51,287 nt of DNA from contig JAYVZS010000132.1 of NCBI GenBank assembly GCA_043783155.1, positions 1 through 51,287 of the forward strand, given 5' to 3'. The position numbers were made by a program, and so were the translations under genes. The notes under the pieces were generated by a model. It saw only the letters and a list, made by a program, of their open reading frames with translations, was not told where the DNA came from and searched no databases. Every line of letters starts with the position of its first letter. Position 1 is the stretch's first letter. The DNA comes from JAPLDA01 sp043783155. Lineage in GTDB: Bacteria > Bacteroidota > Bacteroidia > AKYH767-A > 2013-40CM-41-45. Positions 16,183-25,312 of the stretch are shown piece by piece.

Positions 16183-18216
16183 ATGTCGAAAAAGGTAGTA
16201 GTAACGGGAGCTTCCGGGCATATTGGTTATCATGTTGCAAACATTCTGGTTCAATCAGGATATGATGTGTACCTGCTTATCAGGAAAGAAAATCAGAACA
16301 TCGCCGATCTGAAACAGCGCGGCGCGAAAATAATTCATGCTGATCTTTTTCAACCCGCTTCATACGAGCAGGTGTTCGAAAATACAGATGCGCTTTTTCA
16401 TCTTGCTGCAGAAAACACTACGGAAACATTTGATGAAAAACGTGTGATTGAAAACACATTTGAACTGACGAAAAAAGTACTTGACACAGCCATCTTAAAA
16501 AACGTGAAAAGCATTGTGTACACCAGTTCTGTTGTGGTGTTGGGACGATCGCCGGATCCGGCCATTTTACTGAATGAAAACAACTATGTCACTTCTCCTG
16601 AAAGTCCGTATGTGAAGGGAAAACTTCTCGCGGAAAGATATGTGGACGACCTCATCAAAAATTCTTCGGTTGACATCAGGAGACTTTATCCATCGTGGGT
16701 GGTTGGAAAGAACGATTGCAAGTTAACACCGCCGCACAAGCTGATCCTCGACTCGGTAAAAAAAGGTCAGCGATTTTATTTCAAAGGAGGAATCTCTGTC
16801 GCAGCTGTTGAAGAAGTCGCGAAAGCACATGTGAATGCGTGGCTCATTGGAAAACCGAATGAAAAATATGTGGTGGCCGGCGATAATATTTCGTTCAAAG
16901 AATTTTATTCACTGCTTGCAGAATACTCCGGACACCAGGCACCGACTATTTTAATGCCGAAGTGGTTCGTGTATTGCGCGGCCGTTGCATTGAAAGTTTT
17001 ACTCGGCAAAAAAAATCCTGTTGATCCGAAATACATTCAATCGGTGATCGGCAACTACAGCTGGTATACTTCGCAAAAGGCGGTGAGTGAATTAAATTAT
17101 TCTACGCCGCCGGCTCCCGTCATTCTGAAAGAAGCCGTATCGGATGCGAGAAAAAGAATGACCGGACTGAATGAGTTGCTGCAAAAAAACAATCCTTCAC
17201 TAAAAAAAACAAAATACGCTGACGATGATGTGCTGCTGATTACCGGATTTCCGGGATGGCTCGGAAACCGAATGGTTGATATTTTCATGAACGGCGATCG
17301 CTTCGGCAACAATGCCGTTGAGCGGAAAATAAAATTATTCGTGCAGCCGAAATTCAAAGGACTGATTTCATTGCCCTCTAACTTTGAAATTGTGTATGGC
17401 GACATCACCGACAAAAACAGTTTACTTGCCGCATTGAAAAATGTAAAAGCGGTGTATCACCTCGCCGGCGTTATTTATCCGAAGGACATCAGCCAGTACA
17501 ACCTCGTGAATTATGAGGGAACAAAAAACGTAACCGACGCGTGCATTGAAAGCGGAACAAAGCGAATTCTTTTCATGGGAACCGACAGCATTTGCGGGTA
17601 TGGAAAAACAAAAAGAATCTTCGATGAACATACGCCGGAGACGCCTTACAAAAATTACGGCAAAACAAAATACCTCGCTGAAAAATATATTTTAGATAAG
17701 ACTTCAGAAGGGTTGCTGGAAGGAACTTCACTGAGAGGATTCTGGTTCTTCGGTCCATTTATGCCGGAACGCAATCTTGGATTTTTCAAAATGTTCTACT
17801 GGAAAAAACAAATCGTATTTGGTAACGGAAAAAATTACAGGAGTATTTCGCATGTCGACAATACCATTCAGGCATTTCTGAAAGCTGAAAAAAGAAAAGA
17901 GACGATTGGAAAATGGTATTGGATCGGTGATCAAAAAGCAGATTATACGGTCGATGATATTTATTCTAATATTGCAGCAGCGTTGGGAACAACGTATCGT
18001 CCGTTTTACATTCCAAAATTTATGTGTGAGTTGTTTGCCATTGCCGACAGCGTGCTTGGACTGTTTGGGAAACTGAACGCGACGATACATGCCGCGGGAA
18101 AATTTCACAAGGATATTGCAGGTGAGGTAACAGCTGCTCAGCGTGATTTTGATTACGATCCCGATGTGAGTTTTAAAGAAATCGGAGAAGAATTAAAAAC
18201 GTTCCCGATAAAATAA
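16183..18216 (+). CDS. Tandem double NAD-dependent epimerase/dehydratase (SDR) fusion
   Basis: One 677-residue polypeptide contains two complete extended short-chain dehydrogenase modules. Module 1 (1 to about 330) has the NAD-binding TGASGHIGYH, DALFHLAAENT, YTSSVVVLG and the catalytic YVKGK. Module 2 (about 345-677) has ITGFPGWLGNRM, VYHLAGVIYP, FMGTDSICGYG and the catalytic YGKTK. Such enzymes epimerise, dehydrate or reduce nucleotide sugars, or act on sterol-like substrates. The second dinucleotide motif, GFPGWLG, is a variant of GxxGxxG. The 4-base gap from the upstream GT2 indicates one operon. Two consecutive reactions by one protein is an inference. Confidence 0.85.
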   Translation: MSKKVVVTGASGHIGYHVANILVQSGYDVYLLIRKENQNIADLKQRGAKIIHADLFQPASYEQVFENTDALFHLAAENTTETFDEKRVIENTFELTKKVLDTAILKNVKSIVYTSSVVVLGRSPDPAILLNENNYVTSPESPYVKGKLLAERYVDDLIKNSSVDIRRLYPSWVVGKNDCKLTPPHKLILDSVKKGQRFYFKGGISVAAVEEVAKAHVNAWLIGKPNEKYVVAGDNISFKEFYSLLAEYSGHQAPTILMPKWFVYCAAVALKVLLGKKNPVDPKYIQSVIGNYSWYTSQKAVSELNYSTPPAPVILKEAVSDARKRMTGLNELLQKNNPSLKKTKYADDDVLLITGFPGWLGNRMVDIFMNGDRFGNNAVERKIKLFVQPKFKGLISLPSNFEIVYGDITDKNSLLAALKNVKAVYHLAGVIYPKDISQYNLVNYEGTKNVTDACIESGTKRILFMGTDSICGYGKTKRIFDEHTPETPYKNYGKTKYLAEKYILDKTSEGLLEGTSLRGFWFFGPFMPERNLGFFKMFYWKKQIVFGNGKNYRSISHVDNTIQAFLKAEKRKETIGKWYWIGDQKADYTVDDIYSNIAAALGTTYRPFYIPKFMCELFAIADSVLGLFGKLNATIHAAGKFHKDIAGEVTAAQRDFDYDPDVSFKEIGEELKTFPIK

Positions 18217-18230
18217 GAAATATAACACTG

Positions 18231-18504
18231 AGAAACTGTTTAAAATTCTATCTGAAAAAATAGTATGGCCAGCGCACCCTTCGACTTCGCTCAGGGTGAC
18301 ATCGAGCGCGGGGTCACACTGAGCGGAGTCGAAGCGTGAGGGAAGTCGAAGCATGTGCGATAAAAAATATTTGAAGTGAAAATGAATCTCCCCGAGGCAG
18401 CGCCTCGAGGTATCTTGATGGAGTTTGCTTCGCAAACAACTTTATTTTATTTATCTTACCCCGTAGCAGAGCTACGAGGAATTCTTTCGATTAAAACAAT
18501 TTCT
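18231..18504. repeat. MITE-like element, copy B, with triloop hairpins
   Basis: The left end is AGAAACTGTTTAAAA (18231-18245) and a decayed right end is TTAAAACAATTTCT (18491-18504). The core inverted repeat pairs the arm starting CTTCGACTTCGCTC (18279-18300) with the arm ending GGAGTCGAAG (18313-18334). Three further hairpins follow, each with a 6-bp stem and 3-nt loop: CGAGGC/GCCTCG (18393-18407), GTTTGC/GCAAAC (18423-18437) and CGTAGC/GCTACG (18462-18476). No gene is present between 18217 and 18532. Confidence 0.65.
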
Positions 18505-18532
18505 GAATCATTCAGAATAAAAACAGTTTAGT

Positions 18533-19537
18533 ATGAATCCATCCACATCGATTGTCATTACTTCTATTGCAGGCTCCGATCATCCTGTGCTGAAAGATTT
18601 TGCTCAGAAATGCAAAGAGAAAAACATGCCTTTCATTGTAATCGGAGACAAGCCATCGCCACCCAATTTTCAATTAGACGGTTGTTCTTTTTACAACCTG
18701 CAGCAACAGCGGGAGTTGCCCTTTACCATCGCACAGTTATTACCCGAAAGACATTACTCCAGAAAAAATATCGGATACCTCCTCGCGATAAAAGATAGCC
18801 ATGCAGAAATTATTCTCGAAACGGATGACGACAATTACGCACGCGCCGAATTCTGGAACAACAGGAACCGTTCGGTGAAAGCACATCAGTTGGATAACAC
18901 CGGCTGGACAAATATTTATTCTTATTACACGGAGCAACGTATCTGGCCGCGCGGCTTCGCGCTGGAATGCCTGCAGAATGAACTTCCTCCGCTCGATCGT
19001 TTTCCGAATACGAATGTCAACTGTCCGATTCAACAGGGGTTGGCGGATGAGAATCCGGATGTGGATGCTATTTACCGGCTCATACTTCCTTTGCCTTTAT
19101 CGTTCGACAAGAAGCTGAATGTGGCGCTGGGAAAACATTCATGGTGTCCGTTCAACAGCCAGAATACAACATGGTTCAAAGAAGCATTCCCGTTGTTATA
19201 CCTGCCATCGTATTGCAGTTTTCGAATGACGGATATCTGGAGAAGTTTTATCGCACATCGCATTGCAAGTGAGAACGACTGGCATTTGCTTTTTCATGCT
19301 GCTACCGTTTACCAGGAACGAAACATGCACAACCTGATGCGTGATTTTGCTGATGAGATTTCCGGGTACATGAACAATTTTAAAATTGTGGAGACGCTTG
19401 AAAAATTAAATCTGAAAAAAGGAGAAGCGCATCTTGGAGAAAATCTTCTCGCCTGTTACGAAGCACTCATTGGATTGTCACTGATCGATAAAAAAGAAAT
19501 TCCATTGGTAGAAGCGTGGATACATGATTTGAAATAA
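18533..19537 (+). CDS. STELLO-like (DUF288) glycosyltransferase
   Basis: This protein matches the STELLO/DUF288 glycosyltransferase-like family. The N-terminal IVITSIAGSDHPVLKDFA, the RKNIGYLLAIKDSHAEIILETDDDN stretch with its DDD metal-site candidate (about residues 97-104), and WPRGFALE fit that family. STELLO proteins were first described in plants as Golgi partners of cellulose synthase. Bacterial relatives lie in glycan clusters and their donor is unknown. No signal peptide or membrane helix is visible. It is separated from the upstream double SDR gene by a MITE-like repeat but lies on the same strand, so it may be part of the same polysaccharide region. Confidence 0.7.
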   Translation: MNPSTSIVITSIAGSDHPVLKDFAQKCKEKNMPFIVIGDKPSPPNFQLDGCSFYNLQQQRELPFTIAQLLPERHYSRKNIGYLLAIKDSHAEIILETDDDNYARAEFWNNRNRSVKAHQLDNTGWTNIYSYYTEQRIWPRGFALECLQNELPPLDRFPNTNVNCPIQQGLADENPDVDAIYRLILPLPLSFDKKLNVALGKHSWCPFNSQNTTWFKEAFPLLYLPSYCSFRMTDIWRSFIAHRIASENDWHLLFHAATVYQERNMHNLMRDFADEISGYMNNFKIVETLEKLNLKKGEAHLGENLLACYEALIGLSLIDKKEIPLVEAWIHDLK

Positions 19538-19871
19538 CAGTCAATCTTTCAGCAACGAAATATTTCACGCAGAGATGCAGAGAACGCTGAGATCAATTTG
19601 AAGTTACATTTCTTCGAGGGATATTCTAGTGTTATGTTAATCATACTCTGTCGTAAAGGAAAAAAAGTTTTAAGTAGAGCAACGCGGAAATAAACCTCGA
19701 AGATGCTTCTTTCCTGATTTTAAGAAACGAAAATTTTTAAAGATTCTGGTTTAAAATTAGTAGCACATTCTCTTCGAGGTTGAGAGACATATTACACTTA
19801 ATGTACCATTAGCTTACAGTTCAAAAGAAGAAATGCTTTTTATTTTCGAGATCGTTTCTATACTCCCGTAA
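19538..19871. other. Gene-free stretch
   Basis: Near 19570 it holds a short word (CACGCAGAGATGCAGAGAAC) of a dispersed intergenic type, with relatives at about 21230 and 21410. The remainder is AT-rich sequence with no open frame of note, no clear promoter and no terminator I can support. Confidence 0.4.
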
Positions 19872-20150
19872 TCACCGGTTTCTTTTATTCCACTTATCGG
19901 CTTTCTTCTTATTCTTTTTGATTCGCTTGCGGACTTCTTTGTCCTGCATATCAATGTTGTGTTTCTGAAATTTCTGCTCCACTTTCTCCTGGTCTACTTT
20001 TCGTCCACCTTTCTTTTTTTCCGCCGCATGTTGTTGTTTTGAGACGGGGTCGTTCTGATGCGGAGAATGCGCATCCAGATCCTGCGCCATTGCAACTATT
20101 GGCGTGGAAGCGATTATCAAAAACAGGATTTTCTTAAACCAACGGTTCAT
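19872..20150 (-). CDS. Small exported, highly charged protein
   Basis: This 92-residue protein has a signal peptide (MNRWFKKILFLIIASTPIVAMAQ, cleavage after AMAQ). The mature part is very hydrophilic, with lysine-rich runs (EKKKGGRKVDQEKVEQKF, then KKNKKKADKWNKRNR) likely forming a charged helix. I recognise no family. Neighbours are the heavy-metal-binding-domain lipoprotein on the same strand and the STELLO-like gene converging from upstream. Similar small charged exported proteins are common in Bacteroidota, but their role is not known to me. Confidence 0.6.
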   Translation of the reverse strand: MNRWFKKILFLIIASTPIVAMAQDLDAHSPHQNDPVSKQQHAAEKKKGGRKVDQEKVEQKFQKHNIDMQDKEVRKRIKKNKKKADKWNKRNR

Positions 20151-20427
20151 GATTTTGTAGTTCTTCAGGACTGAACGAACAAATGCGTCAACTTATTTTG
20201 AATCATTATTATACAGAAGATGTTTTTCGTCGTTTTGAAAGCGTCATTAATATTGACGTCTGTTTTGTTGTCCTTACCCTTTCGGTCGCCATAAGTTTGC
20301 CGAAGGCGATGCCGGCCCCTCGTTTATATTATGCATCGGGATAGGCGCTGAGAGGGAAAGTTGCGTAACAACGACAACTATTTACAGCGATTAATATTTC
20401 TTTTAACGGACAGTTGTTAGTGTGAAT

Positions 20428-20670
20428 CTAGCTTTTCAGCTCGAGATCCATTCCGCATTTTGAACATTTCCCGGGCTTGTCACTTACTTCTTCCGGATGC
20501 ATCGGGCAGGTATAAACCGCTTTGTGTGTTGTAGAATCCGCAGGAGCCGCAGCAACTGTTTTCAATGAATCGGCATTTGCCGCATCGGATTTGTTTTCAC
20601 TATTTTTACAGGATATAATTCCAATACCCATGATAAAAAGTGCTGCGAGGATAATTTTCTTGTTCATCAT
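20428..20670 (-). CDS. Heavy-metal-binding domain lipoprotein
   Basis: This is an 80-residue lipoprotein. The lipobox is GIISC, with Cys at about residue 21, so it should be lipidated and sit in the periplasm or outer membrane. The C-terminal domain YTCPMHPEEVSDKPGKCSKCGMDLE is the heavy-metal-binding domain (YHS-like CPMHP...CxxCGM) found in copper and cobalt-zinc-cadmium efflux components. Cys and Met side chains are the likely metal ligands. Between them lies an Ala/Asp/Ser linker. No efflux genes are adjacent, so it may act as a stand-alone metal buffer. Confidence 0.8.
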   Translation of the reverse strand: MMNKKIILAALFIMGIGIISCKNSENKSDAANADSLKTVAAAPADSTTHKAVYTCPMHPEEVSDKPGKCSKCGMDLELKS

Positions 20671-20763
20671 TCGTTTTAGTTTTTCAGTCCAAAATTAAGA
20701 AGAAGAGAATGAATTACCTATCATAAAGAATTGAATTATCAACATCCGACAACTGCTTTTAAC

Positions 20764-21210
20764 ATGATCCTTAGAAAAAAAAAATCACGGTACATTATTT
20801 CTGTCCTGCTACTTTCTTCCGTTTTGTCCTTGAACCAGTGCAAAAAGGACACCAGCACCATTCCAAATACGTACGTTGATTTATATGTTTACCTCAGTCA
20901 GCCGATTTATGCAAACCTGAATTCTGTCGGTAACTGGTCCTATTTAACGAACGTAGGTGTTAAGGGAATTATTCTTTACCGGAAATCAACAAGTGACTTT
21001 GTCGCATACGAACGCAGTTGTCCGTATGACCCGAATGCGACGAACGCAAAAATTGAAGTTGATGCAAGCAATGTTATCGGTGTCGATCACAATTGCGGAA
21101 GCAAGTTCAACCTTGTTGATAACTCTATTCTGAGCGGGCCTGCTGCACGGCAGATGAAAACATACGTTGCAGATTATGACGGTGCGCAGACCGTGCATAT
21201 TCACAATTGA
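20764..21210 (+). CDS. Degenerate Rieske-like lipoprotein
   Basis: I start it at ATG 20764, giving 148 residues. A basic N-terminus and hydrophobic stretch end in the lipobox-like LNQC (Cys 26). The C-terminal half follows the pattern of Rieske-type proteins (FVAYERSCPYDP, then VDHNCGSKF, then SGPAARQMKTY). The cluster ligands are altered: the first CxH motif is CPY (86-88), and the second CxxH is replaced by DHNC (108-111). Binding of a classic 2Fe-2S cluster is therefore unlikely. I recall Bacteroidota paralogues with similar losses. It diverges from the metal-binding lipoprotein gene. Confidence 0.6.
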   Translation: MILRKKKSRYIISVLLLSSVLSLNQCKKDTSTIPNTYVDLYVYLSQPIYANLNSVGNWSYLTNVGVKGIILYRKSTSDFVAYERSCPYDPNATNAKIEVDASNVIGVDHNCGSKFNLVDNSILSGPAARQMKTYVADYDGAQTVHIHN

Positions 21211-21461
21211 GATTTTGTTTTTCTCGCAAAGACGCAAAGAAAGAATGGCTCCATAGGAGCATTCTTCTGGTAACCATAATAGAAATAACAACAAATAGAA
21301 GTCCCGTAGTGGATGATCTTATGTTTTTAATCGATTGTGATAGAACTAATTTTTAACGAAGAGCATATAAAGAAAAACAGATTTTAATTCACTTGTCCGA
21401 TTTCATGCAGAGAGCGCTGCGGAGCAGAGAACGCAGAGAAAAAACATAAATTCCAAAAACT

Positions 21462-22118
21462 TTATTTGCTAATTGACTTAAAAGAAAAATTTTGTTTCGA
21501 AAAATGTTCTAACACTTTGGGAAGTGCATACAGAACACGTTCTCTTGCTTTGACACTGTCGTGAAAAACAATGATGGAACCGCTGGTAGCGTGCTCACTG
21601 ACATTTCGCAAACAGATTTCACCCGAAATTTTTTCATCGTAATCTTTGCTCAACACGTTCCACATGATGATGGAATAATCTGATTTAAGGGTTGAGTATT
21701 GGGACCAGTTGAGTTTGCCGTATGGAGGACGGAATAAGTTGGCAGTCGGCGGTGGATAATAGTCGGCGGTGGATAATAGTCGGCAGTTGGCAGTCGATAG
21801 CGCGGTATCACATAAAGCAACATCTTTCGCGTATTCATCAGCGCTCGTCTTCCATCCATTCAGATGACGATACGTATGGTTACCGACAGCATGTCCTTCG
21901 GCGACAATTCGTTTGTAGACTTCAGGATATTTTTCTACGTTTTCTCCAATACAAAAAAAGGTGGCCTTCGCATCATTCCTTTTTAAGATGTCAAGAATAT
22001 CCGGCGTAACTTCAGGAACAGGTCCGTCATCGAATGTAAGAAATAGAGTCGGCTCAGCACATGGAATTTTCCACGTTGCTGAGCCGAATATTTTTTGAAT
22101 AAAAACAGAAACGTTCAT
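21462..22118 (-). CDS. Polysaccharide deacetylase (NodB domain)
   Basis: This metal-dependent carbohydrate esterase 4 family enzyme removes N-acetyl groups from a glycan such as peptidoglycan or chitin-like polymers. Motif 1 is TFDDGP (catalytic Asp plus metal Asp), motif 2 is the metal-binding HTYRH, motif 3 is RPPYG and motif 5 is IVFHDS. The frame is open upstream, but those codons lie in an intergenic repeat, so I start at ATG 22118 (MNVSVFIQKIF, 218 residues). Between motifs 2 and 3 about 20 residues (STANCRL...PPPTAN) are encoded by a tandem-repeat DNA insert. No signal peptide is evident; the N-terminus may be a weak anchor. Confidence 0.85.
   Translation of the reverse strand: MNVSVFIQKIFGSATWKIPCAEPTLFLTFDDGPVPEVTPDILDILKRNDAKATFFCIGENVEKYPEVYKRIVAEGHAVGNHTYRHLNGWKTSADEYAKDVALCDTALSTANCRLLSTADYYPPPTANLFRPPYGKLNWSQYSTLKSDYSIIMWNVLSKDYDEKISGEICLRNVSEHATSGSIIVFHDSVKARERVLYALPKVLEHFSKQNFSFKSISK
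21739..21796. repeat. Tandem repeat inside the nodB-like gene
   Basis: A 17-bp unit GTCGGCGGTGGATAATA occurs twice (21745-21761, 21762-21778), flanked by TTGGCAGTCGG / CGGCAGTTGGCAGTCG. It is read in frame within the deacetylase. A related word (GCAGTTGGCAGTGGCA) lies between genes at about 40544. Confidence 0.8.
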
Positions 22119-22222
22119 GGATGGCCTCACCCTAACCCATCTCTTTCGGAGATGGGGCCAGTGTTCCTTATTAACGGACGTTTTCAATTTATAATTTCCA
22201 ACTTCTAACTTCCCGCCTGCGA

Positions 22223-25200
22223 TCAGAATCCTGCCTGCGACGCCAACTCTTTAAACTTCTTGTCGACCTTTGCTGCAAGGTCTTTTTGATTGGTCTGCTG
22301 CAAGGTTTGAGACAGTGCCTGCATGATATACAACGCCTGGTTCATATCTGTTTCAACCAACTTGTAGTATTTCGGTTCTTTCTTGAGTGAGAAATAATAA
22401 TTCAGGTTGTCGGCATAAATATCAACGATACGGCTCACAATGGAATTGGCTTTCTCAATCATTTGCTTTTGCTTGTTCAACTCCACATCCGTTCTCTGAA
22501 TGGAGGAATCCAACGGGTTCATGGCACCTGAAGCACGGTAATACAACTCAGCAATACGCGTCATGAAATAATTGTATGGAACATTTTTATCCGGCATTAC
22601 GTCTACGCATTTATCAAGAACTGCAAGAGCAGAATCGCGTTTGCCTTTGCTGATTAAATCTTCGGCAAGGCGTGCAAAGTTAATCCTGAAATTGGTGGTC
22701 ATGCGAAGATTGTTTTCATCGAGGTACACACGATCGTCGTTCATGTTTCCATACACAAATTTATTCATCACGTTATTGTACATCGCATCGGTTTCCACTC
22801 TTCCCGGAACAACATCAGACTTACTTTCTGTTTTGATCGGAACGATTCTGTAAGCAATACCTTCCAACTGAAAATACGGTTCAAGATTCAGGTAATTTTC
22901 TGTTCCCACAGTAGTAGCGAAATAGATTGGTCGTTTCCAATTATTGTTCGCGAGGATGTTGAGGATGATGAGATCATTTTTCATCAGGTAATTGCCGTCA
23001 AGCGTCCACTCCATTGTCTTCACAATCTTATCGGCGTTTTCTTTTGAAACTGTTCCGCTTTTCACGGCAGCTTCGGCATCAACTGTGTATTTAATATGTT
23101 TGGTAGGAAAATAATTCACTTCGTCGCCGTTGTTGGTTCTCGCTTTCGACTGAGCGTCATCGCTGCCCATGAAGTCGACTAATTCTTTCAGTTCAACCGG
23201 CTCTTTCAAATTGCGGTCATAAAAAGGAATGTAGTCGCGTCTTCCCAACATGTACTTATCGGCAGTCCATGAAATTTTTACCGGTTCAGAATCATAATAT
23301 TTTCGTGTGAGTTGATCAATATACCAGTCGGTATTCAACAGACTAAGATTGACAACACGCACATCCGTCCGTACATTTTCCACTTCCTGCGCATACCAAA
23401 GAGGGAACGTATCGTTATCACCATTTGTAAAGATGATGGCATTTCGTTCGCAAGAGTTGAGGTAGTCGGTCGCGAAATCGCGCGAAGTATAGCGATATGA
23501 GCGGTCATGATCGTTCCATTCTGCTTTTACCATTACATACGGAACCGCAACAAGACAAATGACAGTTGCCACGGCTGCGGCGGTTTTCCCATCCATTTTC
23601 TTTCGCATCGCTTCAAAAATAGAAAGCACTCCGAGACCGATCCACATAGCAAAGGCATACGTTGATCCTGCATAAGCGTAATCACGCTCACGTGGCTGCA
23701 ACGGTGGTCCGTTCAGGTAAATGACAATGGCGGCGCCCGTAAAGAAGAACAACAGCAATACGATCCATGCATCTTTTTTATCGCGCGAAAAATGAAAGAT
23801 CATCCCGATAATTCCGAGAATGAAAGGGAGAAAGAACATCGTATTACGCGCCTTATTATTTTTCATACTCTGCGGAAGTTTGTCTTGCGGGCCCAACCTC
23901 ATTTCATCAATGAACTGAATACCGCTTAACCAGTTTCCTTTTGTGATTCCTCCCGGCCCCTGGATATCATTTTGTCGTCCCACATAATTCCACATGAAAT
24001 AACGCCAGTACATTTCCCCAAGCTGGTACACAAAAAAGAATTTTAGGTTCTCACCGAACGTAGGTGTACGGTCGCCTTTTATATCCGCCCACTTTTTATA
24101 TTCATTGATGTGACTTTGCTGGCTGCTGTACATACGCGGGAAAATAGTACATGCTTTCGGATCGTAAACAGGAATTACTTTTTCTCCGGCCTCCACATAT
24201 TTATTTGACCACGGAACTTTTGAATAATTCATGGCTCCCTTTTTCTGATCAATCACTTTTGCATTGTAATATTGTCCTTCGAACAACGGTCGATCGCCGT
24301 ATTGTTCACGGTTCAGGTAAGATTCAAAACTGAATGCGTTCTCCGGATTATTTTCATCAAGCGGCGGGTTGGCAAGCGAACGGATCAGGATCTGCCCGAA
24401 TGAAGAGTAACCGATCAGGATAAATGCAAAGCACAGTACGGCTGTATTCCAGTTATACAATTTTTTTCGTTTCGTATATATCAATCCGAAGATGATACCT
24501 CCGATAATTAACAGTGAATAGAAAATAATTCCCGAACCGAACGGCAGACCGAACGAATTCACAAAAAGCAAATCAAACTGGGCGGCCAAAGAAATCAATC
24601 CCTGGATGACACCATATTGAACAAATCCAAGAATTCCTATTGAGAGGATTGCTGTATAGACAATACCTTTTGTGGTGGTTGGATATTTTCTGAAGTAATA
24701 AACAAATGCGATAGTAGGAATGGTAAGGAGATTCAGTAAGTGAACTCCGATGGAAAGACCCATCAGGTAAGCGATGAGAATAATCCAGCGCATTGAATGT
24801 TTTTCATCAGCCACATTCTCCCATTTGAAAATCACCCAGAAACTAATGGCAGTAAAGAATGCGGAACTTGCATACACCTCACCTTCAACCGCTGAAAACC
24901 AGAATGAATCGGAGAAGCAATAGGCCAAAGCACCGACGGCGCCGGCACCCATGATCGCAATAATTTGATCCATTGCAGCTTCACCTTTCTTAATCACAAT
25001 TTTACGTGCGAGAGCAGTAATCGTCCAGAATAGAAAGAGAATGGTGAAGGCACTCATGAGAGCAGAAAGAATATTCACCAGGATCGGATACATCCTAACA
25101 TTTTCGCCGCCGAAGAGAATAAAAATTCTTCCCAACATCAGGAAAAGAGGTGCTCCCGGCGGGTGACCTACTTCTAATTTATTTGCTGTCGCGATAAACT

Positions 25201-25312
25201 CGCCGCAATCCCAGAAGCTTCCGGTGGGCTCGATGGTGGAGATGTAAACGAATGCTGCGATAAAAAATACAACCCAGCCAACGATGTTGTTTATTCTCTG
25301 ATAGTTTTTCAT
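22223..25312 (-). CDS. DUF2723 (TMEM260-like) membrane glycosyltransferase
   Basis: This 1029-residue membrane protein is of the DUF2723 family, related to protein O-mannosyltransferases and typical of Bacteroidota. The N-terminal signature TIEPTGSFWDCGEF and KLEVGHPPGAPLFLMLGR carries the acidic residues expected in a GT-C active site. At least ten hydrophobic helices cover residues 10 to about 600. A large soluble C-terminal region (about 620-1029, with TNGDNDTFPLWYAQEV) is predicted periplasmic. The likely role is transfer of a sugar from a lipid-phosphate donor to exported proteins. It stands alone after the deacetylase, with about 100 bases between. Confidence 0.85.
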   Translation of the reverse strand: MKNYQRINNIVGWVVFFIAAFVYISTIEPTGSFWDCGEFIATANKLEVGHPPGAPLFLMLGRIFILFGGENVRMYPILVNILSALMSAFTILFLFWTITALARKIVIKKGEAAMDQIIAIMGAGAVGALAYCFSDSFWFSAVEGEVYASSAFFTAISFWVIFKWENVADEKHSMRWIILIAYLMGLSIGVHLLNLLTIPTIAFVYYFRKYPTTTKGIVYTAILSIGILGFVQYGVIQGLISLAAQFDLLFVNSFGLPFGSGIIFYSLLIIGGIIFGLIYTKRKKLYNWNTAVLCFAFILIGYSSFGQILIRSLANPPLDENNPENAFSFESYLNREQYGDRPLFEGQYYNAKVIDQKKGAMNYSKVPWSNKYVEAGEKVIPVYDPKACTIFPRMYSSQQSHINEYKKWADIKGDRTPTFGENLKFFFVYQLGEMYWRYFMWNYVGRQNDIQGPGGITKGNWLSGIQFIDEMRLGPQDKLPQSMKNNKARNTMFFLPFILGIIGMIFHFSRDKKDAWIVLLLFFFTGAAIVIYLNGPPLQPRERDYAYAGSTYAFAMWIGLGVLSIFEAMRKKMDGKTAAAVATVICLVAVPYVMVKAEWNDHDRSYRYTSRDFATDYLNSCERNAIIFTNGDNDTFPLWYAQEVENVRTDVRVVNLSLLNTDWYIDQLTRKYYDSEPVKISWTADKYMLGRRDYIPFYDRNLKEPVELKELVDFMGSDDAQSKARTNNGDEVNYFPTKHIKYTVDAEAAVKSGTVSKENADKIVKTMEWTLDGNYLMKNDLIILNILANNNWKRPIYFATTVGTENYLNLEPYFQLEGIAYRIVPIKTESKSDVVPGRVETDAMYNNVMNKFVYGNMNDDRVYLDENNLRMTTNFRINFARLAEDLISKGKRDSALAVLDKCVDVMPDKNVPYNYFMTRIAELYYRASGAMNPLDSSIQRTDVELNKQKQMIEKANSIVSRIVDIYADNLNYYFSLKKEPKYYKLVETDMNQALYIMQALSQTLQQTNQKDLAAKVDKKFKELASQAGF

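Noticed and set aside
22119..22187. N-terminal extension of the deacetylase
   Set aside because: These codons lie within a dispersed palindromic repeat; the family begins at the next ATG.
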